From: Ctenosaura bakeri
Lineage: Eukaryota > Chordata > Lepidosauria > Squamata > Iguanidae
Length of the DNA: 64,000 bases
Assembly: GCA_948474755.1 (NCBI GenBank)
Contig: CAOLHI010000078.1
Location: 1-64,000, forward strand
Reading direction: 5' to 3'
Numbering within the stretch: position 1 is the first letter of the stretch; every line of letters starts with the position of its first letter. The notes under the pieces are model-generated. The model was not told the DNA's origin. It saw only the letters and a list, made by a program, of their open reading frames with translations, and did no database searches. Of the stretch, positions 21,775-34,574 are shown piece by piece. The position numbers and the translations under genes are program-made.

Positions 21775-24700
21775 CCTACAGTGATTTTGATTTTGATACC
21801 TACAGTGAATCATCATTCTAGGAAGGCTGAAAGAGTAATCCACAGCCAGTGGGTTAATTCCTCACACTAGCCAATCAAGGCAGGAATTCTTGAAATTCCA
21901 AATGAGTTTAACTGTTGGCTTCTTCTCTTCTCACCTTCAGTTTAACTAAATAGCTTTGCTGGCATTAGATATTAAAAAGAGAATTTGAAGTGTTGTCCCC
22001 CTGTTTTTTTTCATCACCTGGGTTGGGGGTAGATTTCTTCTTCAGTATTCCTAGAATGATCATTCATTGTAGGTATCACCCTTTCATCCTCAAGCAGGCT
22101 GAAGGAGAAGTCCACAACCAGTGGGATATACCCAAGCTACCATCTCAAGGATGGAACTGACTGCTATTCTCTCTTATCACTATTTGCAGAACAGTTCCTC
22201 CAAATGCTACTAAACTCAACTTGTACTTGCTGACCTTACAAGGTCTTACAAATGGCGATAGCTCCTTCCAATCTGCTGCTTTACAGATGTCTTCTAATGA
22301 TGTGGCCACCCTGAAAGCAGTAGGTGTTACCATGGATCATGCAGAATGTGCCCAGATATGCTGAGGCGTTGGTGTATTACCACAGTTGTAGCACAGAGCT
22401 GCAACCTTTTATCCATCTGGATAGCATTGATTTAATTGCCTTATGTCCTTGTATGGAAGGAGACAAACAAGGCCTCCATACATCTAATTCTCTTTGTTCT
22501 ATGAAGGTAAATCCTGACCACCTTCCAAACATCCAGCAAGTGCCATTTTTTCTCAAGAAGGTACAAAGGCTTCAGATAGAAGGTGGACAGATCCAAAGTT
22601 TGATTCTCAGTTATCACAAACAAAGTTTAGGAATGACAGACAGACCAACAGTTAGTTTCAGTTTCTCTTCTTCAAATCTGCAAAAGTTAGGATTGGCTGA
22701 TAATTCTGAAATCTGCCTTGCAGTCACTTCAAAAGAGAGTAATCTTAAGTCACTTCCACATGGTATTGCCATCGTGGGGATACACTGGCAGCAGCCCAAA
22801 AGTTGTGGTTTTGCACGATGTAGTCATGGTGCCGCAGCCAGTGTGCCCCCACCCATCGCAATCACAGGATATTCACTTAACAGAAAAAAATTGCTAAGCA
22901 CCCGCAATCACGTGGCACTCCTGTCACCACCAGCCACACAGAAGGGCCAGAAGCATGATGATGTGCTTCCTTCCTCAGCGCAACAAGAGGCTGGCTAGGC
23001 TGCAGAAGGAAGGGGTGTGTCACTTGCACTCTCTTCCTCAGGGTGTCAGCCAGGTGCAGAGGGGAACATTCGTGTCGCGCTTCCTTCCCAAGAAGGGCAC
23101 TGCCAGGACTGTGACAGGAAGACAATGGAAGGTGGTATGGTGTAGAAATGGCCATAGTTCTTTTAGTGGTTCGAATAGGGATTTTATCAAAACATTCAAC
23201 ATCAGGTTCAGATCCCAAGTAGGAAACCTGTGGATGCTTTGCGGAGTCTGCAAAGTAGCACCTCTGATAAACTGTTTCACTGAGGGTGAGGCAAGAGTTA
23301 CCCTCCTTTGCTGGAAAATATTCCAGATTAAGCCATTACCTGCCTTTTTACCATATTGGGTTTAAGGCCCTTTGCAAACCCAGCCTGAAAAAAACTCTAA
23401 GACATCATTTACCTCATGCCGAATTGAATTTTCTGAACACTACTTTGAAACACTTTCCTGGTGTTTTCATACATACACTGAAAGGACTGTCTTACGAATT
23501 CCAAAACTGTGTTAATTACTGACTTTGAATAGCCATGCTGAACTAAATGCCTCCCCTCAACCTCCGATTAATTTCAGTCAATCTATATTGGGATGGAATA
23601 TTGGATCTTCATGCAATAACTCCACCATCATCGGTAGTACACATTGTTCTTCCACCAACATTTTTAGTGGAAGAGAAAATCATGGTTTGTCAAACCAATG
23701 CAGAGCAACAAAGAGTACCTGAGCTTCCTCCAATTTGATTTTCATTAAAAAAATTTGAATTATTGGCAATGGAGGAACAAATACAGAAATCCTCTCAGGC
23801 ATTTCACTGCTAGAGCATAATGACATTTGGCATCTGGATTTCCATCTATTTATTTATTTTTTAAACTTTTTCCCTTGAAATTGTTTCCACAGGCAAATAG
23901 GTATACTGCAAATACTCCACGCTGTGTCTACAACAATTCAATGACATGACTGTTCAAACTTCATTCCCTTGTGGTATTTTTTTCATTTTTTTAAATTATT
24001 AACAATATATATTTAAAAAAGTCAAGAAATAGAATAAAAAGGTAAAAGATGGGGGGAGAATAAAGACAATAATAACTGTAGCTACAGCCTAATCTACAAC
24101 TTATAACATAAAACAGAAGGCATTAAAAAAAATAAAATAAGAAAAATAGAAAGAAAATATTATAATTTATTTTGGTCTAGTTAGCTACAGCCTAATCTAA
24201 CTAATCTAAAGACAGGATTTTTTAAAAAAATTTTTATTAGGAGCTGGGAACAAGATCCCCTTTGGTTCAACAGGTATGCTTTTACTGAAATGTTGTCTGT
24301 ACGCATCTCCACATTCTGGTCCTCCATCATTAGAGTGAATTGTATTAGTACTAATCTGACAGCTCTCATCCATAGAAGATTGAAACAAAGTAGCCTTTCC
24401 AATATTGTCTACACTTTCTGAACAGACTGGTCATTGCAATGCATTCCCCAGCCACATTGGCTCACATCTGTCCTTACTGTTATTTTCAATCATTGAATGA
24501 AAGAACTGCCATTGTCCAATGCATCCTCCCTGATCTACCAATTTAAATCTTTAATTACTTTGGCAAAATTAGATTATAATGTATTTTTCTTCCATTATAG
24601 CTTGATCATGTCTCAGGAAAAGCTGTAGGGCTCTCATATGGAACCCAGCCCAAGGCATTATCTATACTGCAGAAATCATCATTCCTAACACTTTTGCTAA

Positions 24701-27625
24701 ATGCATTAGATCTGCCTCTTTCACTTATTTTTGTTCCTCCTGCAGAAACATGCAGCCCTTCATATTCTACTTTTGTTCCCAAAAATCAAACTCCTTGTTG
24801 ACTGAAGAAAATCTTACTGTAGTTCACAATGAAACCATGGTGTTCCAGATAATCCAAAATCCTTCCAAGCCTGAAGAAGAGAAACTACAGATTAAGTCCG
24901 GATTTAAACTTCAGAAGAAAATTAGATATTTGGGTATATTATTTACTAAAAAGAATTCTGATTTATTTGAAAACAACTATACTAAAATATGGAAACAAAG
25001 AAATAGGAAAATTATAAGATGGGACAAAATGAATCTTTTTTATTAGGTAGAATATTGGCTATTAAAATGAATATATCACCCAAGATTTTTTTTCTTCAAA
25101 AATTTACCTATAGTTCGAAAAAAAGAAGTATTCAACCAATAGAAAAAAGATTTGACAGAATTCATCTGGGCAGGAAAAAATGAGAATTAAATGGAAATTA
25201 ATGATATATCATAAGGAAAGGGGTGGTCTTGAACTGCCAAAGCTGAAATTATATGATTATGCCAAAGTTTTAACATGGACATTGGAGTGCATCAAATTAG
25301 AAAAGAAAAGAATACTACTCCTAGAAGGGATAGGTCTACATCATGTTTGGCATGCGTTTATATGGTATATTAAAAATAAACGAGGGCTAGAATTTTCATC
25401 CTACTTTTTAAGGAAGATATTGTTCACAATCTGGCAAAAACACAAGTTAGACTTATGTCCCCAAATGCCTTTACGGTTATCTCCTCTATAGGTATTTCAT
25501 TTCACAGTTCAGAAGAACAATCTTTAGCAAAGTATTGAACACATAGAGACTTCCTGAAATTCCAGGGCAGCAATTGTGACTGTGAATTTAAAACTAAAGA
25601 TGAACTAATTTCCGAGTGGTTTAACTGCTCGTGGTTTTTATATCACAAGCTGTATACTAGGCTTAAAAAAGACAAAAGAGAAGAAAAAAATAAGTAATCG
25701 TAACACTGAATGTGAAATAACTATAAAAGGTGAAGACAGTCATACTGTTGCAAAATTTTATAATTTGCTTCTAAAGTGGGAAACTGAAGAAGAGACTGTA
25801 AAGAATTGTATGATGAAATGGGCTCAGAATAAAGGGCATACGCTATCACTAGAATGGTGGGAAAAGACCTGGAGAAACTTGAAATTCATGAATTGCCAAT
25901 CGTTTAAAGAAAAATGTTACACAGGTGGCATTTGACACGAGCCAAACTAGCCAAAATCTATAAAGGGCAAAATGAGACGTTCTGGAAGTATAAATCAGAA
26001 AAAAGAACCTTTTTCCACTGCTGGTGGTAATATAAAAAGGCCCAAAGCTTTTGGAAAAGCATTTGTTTAGAAATTACTAAGATTATAAAAAAGAACTTAC
26101 TCAATATGGTTAATGTTACTGAGAATTATGTTGGCAAACAAAGTAACAAAATTCTATTATATATGATCACTGAGGCGAGGATATTGTTTGCTAGAGATTG
26201 GAAAGCAGAAGAGACTCCAGCTATAGATGGCTTATGGATTTACATGAAATCATGGAAATGAATATTTTAACATTATCTCTGGAGATAAGACTAATTATCA
26301 TTTTAAGGATCAATGAAGATGTTTAATTGATTATCTGGAAGAGAAATGGGGAAATATTATCTATAATAGTTCTGAAGGATTGAATGTAATACATACCTAA
26401 TAATAATTGTGGGTAAGTGATGAAGCTATGAAGCTGTGAAGTTTTCTTGGATGGCGTGATTTATTGTATGTTTTTCTTTTTTTTCCTTTGCACTTTTTCT
26501 TTCAAAATCAGTTGTATGTATAAGTATTTTTTTAAAAGAAAAAAGACAAGAAAAATAAAAATAAAAAATAAAAACAAAGTCCTTCCAAGATCATCTTCTG
26601 CATTGGCTCAGCTCACCTTCACCCAAATGTCTTGAACCAGTGAGGAATTCTCAGACTGAAAGCATCAAAGGTATCATATAAATTGATCTTGTGTATTTAA
26701 GTCCCAGCTTGAGTTTTAAAAGATACTTTTTTTCCTGTGTACCACACTGTGTTTGTTTTGCTGTGCTGGTCTGATCCTCAGTGTGAGACTTTATGTTTGA
26801 TTGAAATGCCTTTTCTGACTGGGCAACTGTTTTGTTGACTTCAGCCCTACCTCTTTGTTCAGAATCTGCAGTTTCAAGATGGCAGCCAGGAGTTGTGACC
26901 GTGCTTGTGAACTCCACTTGCCCCTCCCCTGTGACCAGCCTTCTCAAGTACAGCTTTAGTTTTTAATTTAGGTTTAACCTTATCTTTACTGGACTTCCCA
27001 CAGTGCTCCATTCCACTTCGATCTTACTACACTTGCCACCTTGCTTTCACTTGAAGACTCGAAAACTTTCTTTAATATTAACCTGTTGCTGATTGAAAGG
27101 CATACTGCTTAATGGCCAACTGAACCCTGATGGTACTTTGTGCTTTCCTCTCACCCTCTATGACCACTGTATTTGCGGTCTTGAGAGAGTCTGGCAGTAT
27201 TTTATGCATTTCTCTCGCCCTTCACAACCAACATATTTGCTGTCTTGGGGAAGTCATTAGGAGCTGATTCACCATCCACTTGCAACTTTTTCTCAAAGGG
27301 CAAGAGAAGCTCCTCGTCATCTCCTTCAGATTCCATTTGCTTATGTTTTTTTATTATCACTTCAGTTGCTATTTTAAATCTTCCACCTTACAAGTAACTG
27401 ATCTAAGTTACAAGGACATTTAGGAAATTTGGTTTATATTAAAAATAGAAGAAGAGAGGTCTAAAAGCCTGACTGGTTGGCAAGGCAGGAAAACTAAAAT
27501 AAAGGAAAAGAGTGAAAAAGCCAACAGTTAAACAGATTTGGAACTTTGAGTATTCCCGCCTTTATTGGCACACATGAAGGATTACCCCACTGGTTGTGGA
27601 CTGCTCTTTCAGCCTGCCTGAAAAT
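21775..27625 (-). mobile_element. DIRS-type retrotransposon copy H (family 2) with nested L1
   Basis: Inverted ends of about 85 bp: AGGCTGAAAGAGTAATCCAC at 21826 and, inverted, GTGGACTGCTCTTTCAGCCT at 27596-27615, continuing to TTCCAAA at both inner ends. The internal complementary region lies at about 22040-22130 (CCTAGAATGATCATTCAT, AGGCTGAAGGAGAAGTCCAC), complementary to the left outer edge CCTACAGTGAATCATCATTC. The minus strand has YR pieces (SLEDICKAADW at 22260; RLLSFEVTARQISEL near 22750; KQFIRGATLQTP near 23260) and an RNase H piece at 24280-24330 (RTDNISVKAYLLNQRGSC). A GC-rich block of about 350 bp (22795-23145) splits the YR, and an L1 (24740-26578) sits in the RT region. Near 27310 the gag-like MESEGDDEELLLPFE is seen. 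Confidence 0.75.
24740..26578 (+). mobile_element. L1-type LINE 3' fragment nested in DIRS copy H
   Basis: The plus strand encodes the ORF2 C-terminal region of L1: KKIRYLGILFTKKNSDLFEN, then RIKWKLMIYHKERGGLELPK and LKLYDYAK, in two frames with an intervening shift near 25050-25170. Further remnants run to about 26300 (for example RTFFHCWW from CP-x-C/HxWW near 26010). It ends in an A-rich tail at about 26540-26578. It is 5' truncated and defective. No clear target duplication was found, so the left boundary is approximate. Confidence 0.8.
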
Positions 27626-28407
27626 GCTTTGTGCATGTCTAGCATATGCCATAAATTCTTGAAAGACCAGGAGAAACTTTAGCAGCAATTCTTATTTGTG
27701 GCTAGAAAAATCTAACTGAAACAATCTTATTTTTCCTCTTTTTTGAAAATGCTCTATGGACACAAAACAAAAACACAAAAGCCTAGAGAACAGAAAACAT
27801 AGATTATTCTCTCTCCCTCTCTCTCAAAGTATATCACATGAAAATATAGCCAAAATCTGAAGAAAGAAACGAATAGGAAAGAAAAAAAATAGGAACAAAG
27901 AATAGTCTGAAAGGGTTCAAGAAGGTGACCAAGAACTGAAGCTTGATGAAAAGTATGTCTTGTGGGTGAAGCAAGGAAGAAACAGCTGCAGAATGGTCCC
28001 TTTCACTTTCACCATCACCCCAAAGCCTTGTCTGTCCTGAGTGGTATAAGAAGACAATCTATGCTTCCAAGATGCACCTAAGCACCATTTAAGAGAATCT
28101 TAAACCCAATTTTAAGTTTAAACCTTAAACTTTTGGTAGGCAGAAATAAGAACTTGAAGCCTGAACACTGTCTTCATATGTAAAACTATAAATTCAAGAA
28201 ATATCTAACTCAATATCATATTTAGTGAAGGAGAATTTTTTTCATGAACATTTTTCATAAGCTCTACAAAATATCTTAAGGGCGTATTAGCCTTTAAAAC
28301 ATTTTGCAGCCCTATTTCTCAACAGAAGTCTCAAAACTCATTTTCTAATTTATTTGATGGGAATCTGAAAAAATGATGACAAAAATCATGCAGGATTAGA
28401 TTCTTAC

Positions 28408-28435
28408 CTCTCCATGATTAAAATGAGCCTCCTGT
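28408..28435 (-). CDS. DPY19L1: DPY19L1 coding microexon, 28 nt
   Basis: A 28-nt exon encodes the last base of an Arg codon followed by QEAHFNHGE, matching the HxFxHGE element that precedes the helix beginning with a YHALQL-like sequence in DPY19L1. The acceptor is TCTCAG at 28436-28440 after a pyrimidine-rich CCCCCTCCCTC tract; the donor is GTAAGA at 28402-28407. It starts in phase 2 (completes AG|A) and ends in phase 0. It is too small for gene finders that rely on open frames. The next intron holds DIRS copy H. Confidence 0.9.
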
Positions 28436-29936
28436 CTGAGAGGGAGGGGGAAAAAAGAACATTAAGTACCATACTGATAAATATTCCCTCTGCTAGTCAT
28501 TTATGGAGTACATTCACTTTTGACATGCAAACTGAACTTAAAAGTGTTGCCATGTCTGAATTATGCAATGTTTTTTAATTATTACAATGTTAAAGAGAGA
28601 CTGTGGCTACCATATTTATTTGTAAACTTATTTGAACCAAGCCAGAGTCTACACAGATATATACAGATGGCTTAACAGACTCAGAGAACTTTAGCACAAG
28701 GAAGGATTTCATTATCTGTCATTTAATGGGGAAGCAGTAAAAAGAAATGAAATGATAATGAACTGAAGTCTGTATTTGTTAGGACCTCTGTAAGCACAGA
28801 GACTGCAGTTCACCTAGGCAACACAGGTTGACACAAGACATAGTATACTTTTGATTTTATCTTCATCCCAGCAGTGTTTTTAAAATTATTTTTTTAAAAA
28901 CCTGACTGGCAATCTGTAAACTGAAGGGTGCTAAACTATATGCTTTCATGGCATACACTGATACAGCAAAAAGTGGGGAAAATGCTTTACTGCCAACTTC
29001 CTAGAGTCAAAATAAAGTAAGCACAAGTTTGCTTTTTGATTCAGTCAAGGAACAGTCTGTTTTTCAATGCAAGCTTTCCTAGGTGTGAGAATTTTTGCTC
29101 CAATTCATGAATGCATATGAAAAGCCATGACAGATCATAGCAATGGCCACAGCAAGACATGTACACAATAGCACCCTTCTGTTCATTTTCCAGTAAGAAT
29201 TAGTATTCAATGTCATATGCACACACTCAACCAATTTTCAATGACAGCCTTATCTTCCTTGAATTCATCATTTAATCATCCTTTCAAGAAGTTCAAGTTG
29301 GTGGTCATTGTTATTTTTTGGATTTTTTTTTTCAGACACCAGGGAAATTTCTGGATACTAGGAAAATTTCCCAGTCTGTAATAAACCACTTAATGAGACA
29401 AATCTCATCCTGAAATAAAAAAGTCTGGCATACACTGTGACTCCATTTAATGTGCCTTTGTGGCAGGGCTATGATTCTGAATAGTTCTGAATAGTTCTGG
29501 AATCAGTACATCTTGTAATGATGCTGAAGAACTCTGTATGATCACAGCTGTGATCTCTATGATCACAGCTGTGATCTCAATCAACTGGCTCTGGATTCAA
29601 AAAAGACCCCCTTACATTGACAGGGTCTGTGCAACACTTATGAGATCAACATTTACACTTATGGATCTGAAAGAGTAAGCTGAATTCAAGAGTTAAGAGA
29701 CCAACGCTGGAACTGACATAATTCCCTACATAAATTTCTGGATTAGTTTCTCCCTATCCTGAATTTTGATGACTTTGACAATGCCTCCCAAAAGCTCTGT
29801 GAACAGAAAGCTCTTCTGCTTTGTTTCTGACTAGCTTTGTGCTTCTGAGAAGACAGGCTCCATAAGAAACAAAACAACATTTGTCTTCTATTTACTGGAT
29901 GTATTTTTATCTAGATGTCAAGAAATACTTCTATAA
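28436..29936. other. Intron sequence with no named element
   Basis: AT-rich intron between the microexon at 28408 and DIRS copy E. Apart from the duplicated palindrome at 29540-29576 and a small GAATAGTTCT duplication near 29480-29498, nothing coding or repetitive was recognised. Confidence 0.6.
29540..29576. repeat. Tandemly duplicated 16-bp perfect palindrome
   Basis: GATCACAGCTGTGATC occurs at 29540-29555 and again at 29561-29576, spaced 21 bp start to start. Each is a perfect palindrome centred on the E-box CAGCTG. Confidence 0.95.
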
Positions 29937-30150
29937 GAACAGGTTGCTTACCTGTAACTGTGGTTCTTCGAGTACTGTTCTGTGAAGTCACACAATGGGG
30001 TATTTCGCACCTGCGCGATACAGCATTCGGAACCTTCTGGAAGCATAAAATCAGGCGTTTTGGCAGTTGGCCCATCCCCCACATCCTGAGGGTATACAAG
30101 GCCCCTCCCCGAGTAACGGTCAGTTCCTTCGCTGCCATGGTAGCAGCTAT
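29937..30150. repeat. Copy E inverted terminal repeat (3' side in element sense)
   Basis: The sequence from GAACAGGTTGC through CCTGCGCGATACAGCATTCG, GGCCCATCCCCC and GGCCCCTCCCCGAGTAACGG to GTCAGTTCC is inverted at 34575-34746. The element-sense strand carries CAGTTACAGGTAAGCAACC here, a consensus splice donor. Confidence 0.9.
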
Positions 30151-30200
30151 AGGAACCAATGAAGAAGACATCAAGTGGGGAGGCTGGGTGGGTTTGTATT

Positions 30201-30293
30201 TGTGTGACTTCACAGAAGACCACTCGAAGAACCACAGTTACAGGTAAGCAACCTGTTCTTCTTTTCGTGGTCTCTGTGAATCACACAATGGTC
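30201..30293. repeat. Copy E internal complementary region
   Basis: The first half (ACTCGAAGAACCACAGTTAC, AGGTAAGCAACCTGTTC) is the reverse complement of the left outer end. The second half (TTTTCGTGGTCTCTGTGAAT, CACACAATGG) is the reverse complement of the right outer end. Joining the complements of both ends is the hallmark of DIRS-1-type elements, in which it templates end completion. Confidence 0.9.
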
Positions 30294-30426
30294 AATACAC
30301 ACCAATGATAACAAAGCAACATCAGATTTTCTTTTTTTTTTAAAGTAATAAATATTGCAAAACAATAAACATCATAAATACTATTAGAATAATAAATAAA
30401 TATAAGTAAATAAATAAATATTTAGA

Positions 30427-31528
30427 TTACAACCAATCATGTTGTTTCTTGAATTCATTCAGAACATTTTTTCTTTGTCCCCCCCCCCACGCAACTGCAG
30501 AAAACAAAATAGCCCTACCAAATGATGCATCACTCATTTCCCTTTGATCTACCCTATAGTGGGAAATAAAGGTCAACGGCTGCAACCACTTAGCTGCCTT
30601 GCATATTTCCTCCAATTGTACACCATGCATGAAAGCAGCCGAAGCTGACATTGATCTCGTGGCGTGTGCCCTTACATGTACTGGCAGCTTTCTTTTAGCA
30701 ATCCCGTAACACAACTTTATTGCAGAAACAACCCATTTAGATATTCTTTGGGAAGAAACAGGCTCCCCTAGTTTCTGACTCGAATAACAGACAAATAACT
30801 GCTTAGTTTTCCTTATAGATGCAGTGTGTTGAACATAGAAGGCTAGCGCCCTTCTGGCATGAATGCAATGCAACTTCTTCTCCAGATCAGTTTCTGGATT
30901 CTGCATGTAAGCTGGCAAAACAATGTCCTGGTTCAGATAAAAAAAACGATACCACTTTCGGTAAGAAGGTGATATCTGGTCTTAGTACTACCTTCCCTCT
31001 ATGAAATCTCAAAATGAGTGCATCTACTCTTAGGCTTGCCAACTCACTCGCCCTTCTTGCAGAAGTTATAGCTAGCAGCAACAGTGTTTTCCAAGATAAC
31101 AGCCTCACACCACAGGTTGCCATTGGTTCAAATGGCTTACGTGTGAGTTGCAACAACACAAAATGTAAATCCCAACCCGGCACCGGAGACTGGGCTGGAG
31201 GGTACACATGCTTATAGCACTGTAAAAATCTTTTAACAGTTGGACTAGAGAAACAGGAACGTCTTCCCTTAGCCTGTGGGTACCAAGAAATGGCTGCAAG
31301 ATAACATTTAAATGAAGATAATGACAGACCCTTGGTACCGAGGTGTGTCAGAAAAGAAAGTATATCTGCGGTACCGCAATTCCGAGGTTGGTTACCGTGA
31401 TCTCTCAGGTACTGGCAAAATTTGTGCCATTTGTATCCATAAGACTTAACAGTTGATGGTTTGTGAGCCACTCTCAATATTCGGCTAACTTCCTCTGGGA
31501 AAGCAAATCTATAATATTTTCCACTCAA
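30427..31528 (-). pseudogene. Copy E tyrosine recombinase, one frameshift
   Basis: DIRS YR, which would integrate a circular DNA intermediate without target duplication. The N-terminal part (31528 to about 30940) holds SYGYKWHKFCQYLRDHG, the core-binding domain, and LLLAITSARRASELASL with the first catalytic Arg. The C-terminal part (about 30918-30427) holds RRALAFYVQHTAS, HATRSMSAS (the HxxR pair), EEICKAAKW and FISHYRVDQ with the nucleophile Tyr. The two parts are in different frames; continuity is lost at an A8 run at 30939-30946, where one inserted or missing base restores the FFYLNQDIVLPAYMQ-like reading seen in related copies. All catalytic positions are otherwise kept. Confidence 0.85.
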
Positions 31529-31994
31529 TCAACTGAAGTTTCTGCACATCTGGGCCACCATGGTGTTATCTCGGCCACCATGGTGTTATCAATATGACCT
31601 TCACGTGGTCCTGTCTTTGAGATCACCTTTGTTATGAGAGCGAATGGTGGAAATGCGGAGCGGAGTGGTCCCATCCATTTGTACATGAAAGCATCCCCCA
31701 GACTCATTTGGTCTGTCCTTTCTCTAACAGAGTTGCAATCTCCTCTTCCAGTTCTGGGGATGAAGGTGTGATACAAATTCAACCTACCAGTGGTAGTCGA
31801 TGGAATTCTATCAGATAGCCCCATCTCACCACATCCAACATCCATGAGTCTGTTATTATCAAGGCCCATGTGTGGATGAAATTTGACAGTCTGTTTCCAA
31901 AGGGCTTTTTCTCTGACCCACAATCTACAACAGCTCCATCGGTACCGATGTCGGCAGTAATGACAGTAGAGATGACAGTATCTAACATCTCCAT
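31525..31994 (-). pseudogene. Copy E RT/RNase H remnant around an internal deletion
   Basis: The element-sense reading begins with the RT N-terminal block TDSWMLDVVRWGYLIEFHRL (D: SWVLSIVRLGYAIEFQDI). In another frame it continues YHTFIPRTGRGDCNSVRERT and then jumps to the block that lies after RNase H in copy D (SLGDAFMYKW and SAFPPFALITKVIS; D: SIDDAFQFRW, YAFPPFPLLGRVIS). The palm with YxDD and the RNase H DxD region are absent. A 20-bp tandem duplication (GGCCACCATGGTGTTATC, 31552-31590) sits at the downstream edge. Confidence 0.8.
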
Positions 31995-32156
31995 GCCATT
32001 GATACCAGCGGAACAGATGGTATTGATGGCGGTACCGACATTTAAAGTTTGAACGAAGAGATTTGGATCTTCAAATGCAGGAGTGACAGAAAGATGTTGA
32101 CTGTGTGCAGGTGAGATATCATTCAGTTGGTTGTCAAACTGACGTTTTTGTTGGTC

Positions 32157-34440
32157 TTACTCTTTCTTTTTATATTGAGGTTGTCTGAATTTGGACATGG
32201 AAATTTCCTTGAAAGTTGTTGCTCCCCGATGTTTGATGTTGTTGCTGTTTGGGCACTGAACTTCTTGTTCTAGCCATGTAAGGTTGGCAACAGCGATATC
32301 GATACCTGGAGTATGACAACAACGGTACCGGGAACCCATACTTTTTAGCAGTGGTGCACATTTTTTGCATGTGTTCGAGTTTGGTATCTGTACCTTCATT
32401 GAAAAGGCCAACAGAGTTGAAAGGCAGGTCTTCAATCACACTCTTCGCTTGTTGAGACAGACTCGAAGATCTCAACCCAGTGTGTCTCCTCAAAGCTATC
32501 GCTCCTGCAATTGCCTTTCCACTGCAATCAATAACATGTTTCGAAGTCATGACTTGTTAGGAAGACAAATGATACAGAGAGGTAGCAGTCTTTCTCTCAT
32601 TCTCAGGCAGCACGTCTATGAACCTTTTCATCCTAGTCCAAAAGAACTGCTGATAAGCAGCCATACACGCCGCATAATTCGAGATTTAAACAGCAAGGCA
32701 GCATTCGAATATGCCTTCTTCCCCAAATTGTCTAAATTCCTTTCCTCTTTATCAGTAGGTGACACATGAAGCTTCGGGGACTGACTAAATTGAGCTGTAT
32801 CAACAATTATCGAGTTTGGCTTTGGATGTTGAGTCAGCCACTCTTGATCGCTCTCAATCAGACGTTACAGTGCTTCTACTTTCTTCGATGTGGAAGGAAT
32901 AGAAGATGGGGAATCCCATGACTTCTTCACAGTCTTTAACAAGTAAGTCAATGGTGCAATGATAGATGGTACAGGCGCTCTATCATGCAGTTCCTGGAAA
33001 ATAGAATCTTGGAGATCCTCTTTATCAGTCTGCACTTGGAGATTCAACGATCTAGACATTCACAGAACAAGAACAGAGAAAGAATGGACATCATCAATAG
33101 ATGATATACGTTCTGCTGTAGAAACAAAATTCAATTTAGACTGTTTAGGCACATACGACACATGAGATCCCTCAGACTCTGACACAGAGGGAGATCTTGC
33201 TGTACGGTACCGAGGAGAATGGTACCGAGATGTAGACTGTTGTTCAAGAGAGACCTGACTACAAGAAGAATGTCACTGGATTCTCTCCATTTCTTTCCTA
33301 TATCTAGATCCAGACACTGTAGGAACCACTCTGCGGCAGGATGGAGTTGGAGACTTAGTGGACAACCTCGGAACATAAGTACCTTGACTAGTCTCCTCTC
33401 TATACTGATGACAAGTCGAAGAGTCTTCCTCTCGGTATCAAGAATGCCTGTGCACCCAGTGACCATCATCAGTACAAGGCGAGACATCCCTGGAGTCAGT
33501 GCTAAACTCCTCCTCAGGATATCGTCGATAGCAGTACGGAGGTGTATCCCTCACATAATAGTACCGACGAGGTGATCTTGTGCATGAACGTGAGCGCCTA
33601 GAAGGGATCTTGGAGGCGATGGCAGAGTTCTATGTCGACACCTTGGTGGGGAGGGTAGTTCAACAAGATCACATTGTCTCGATCCCGAGTGTCCACCAGC
33701 AAGAAATCTGAACTCTTGGCAACGTTATACCGACCCCATGGAAAGTATCGGAGATGACTCCATGATCTCCCCTTCAGAGGGAACACAAATGTCCTCAATC
33801 TCACTAGATGGCAGAGTATCTTTGTACACATCATGTGCAATCACATAATGAACATCCTCCGCAGTTTTATCAATGGAGGTGCCTGGAACCATCGGAGATG
33901 GAGCTTGGATTGGAGCAGGTAGACTGGACTGCTCAATCCTTTTAGACTTCTTAGAAGGCTGTTCCAGTGATGAATCCTTCAATTTTCTGTTCGTCACTTT
34001 GTCTTTCTCACATCGAACCGTTTTTTTCAATGGTGAGGTCGAGATATGTTTTTTCAGATCACTTTTTTTCTTTGTCAAGACCAAGGGCTGGACAGATTGC
34101 TCTCGATCCCAAGACTCAGAGTGGTGTCAATCTGTGGAGGGTGTAGGCGATGTTTGAGCCATTTTAGAAGGCTGAACAGATTTTCCCCATTGTGGGTTCA
34201 GAGGCTGACAAAACCTGTTCCCACAAAAGTGCCTTCAAACGGGCTGCTCTGTTCCTTCTTGTCTGAGAAGTAAATAACTGGCAATGTTCACAATTTGCCA
34301 CATTATGGCACTCACCCAGACAAAAGAGACACTCGGAATGACTGTTTTTGTTGGGTATTTCCCTCCACAGGTTATGCAACGTTTGAAAGTTGCCATACAA
34401 GGTAAAGTTGAAATCGCAGGAAAACACTCTCGTAGTTCAA
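32157..34440 (-). pseudogene. Copy E gag-like gene, degenerate
   Basis: The N-terminal region (about 34440-34200) encodes a Cys-rich motif in two frames: CITCGGKYPTKT, then SECLFCLGECHNVANCEHCQ and RRNRAARLKALLWEQ. Downstream come an acidic segment (SEIEDICVPSEGEIMESSPI, about 33800), a Ser/Arg/Tyr-rich middle, and the C-terminal block SVIEDLPFNSVGLFNEGTDT (about 32440) that matches EDLPFNGQGLFHATTDE of copy D. Several frameshifts make it non-coding. By analogy with DIRS gag it would be the structural, nucleic-acid-binding protein. Confidence 0.75.
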
Positions 34441-34574
34441 AAACGCACACTATGTCTGACCAACAGCCAAAAAACCGCCAAGAGATAATCAACAACCAAA
34501 ACCAGTCCAAGATCGAAAACCGTTAAATCTATCAGTCAGGCTGAGAAAGGCTCCTTACTCGCTGCTACTGCGGC

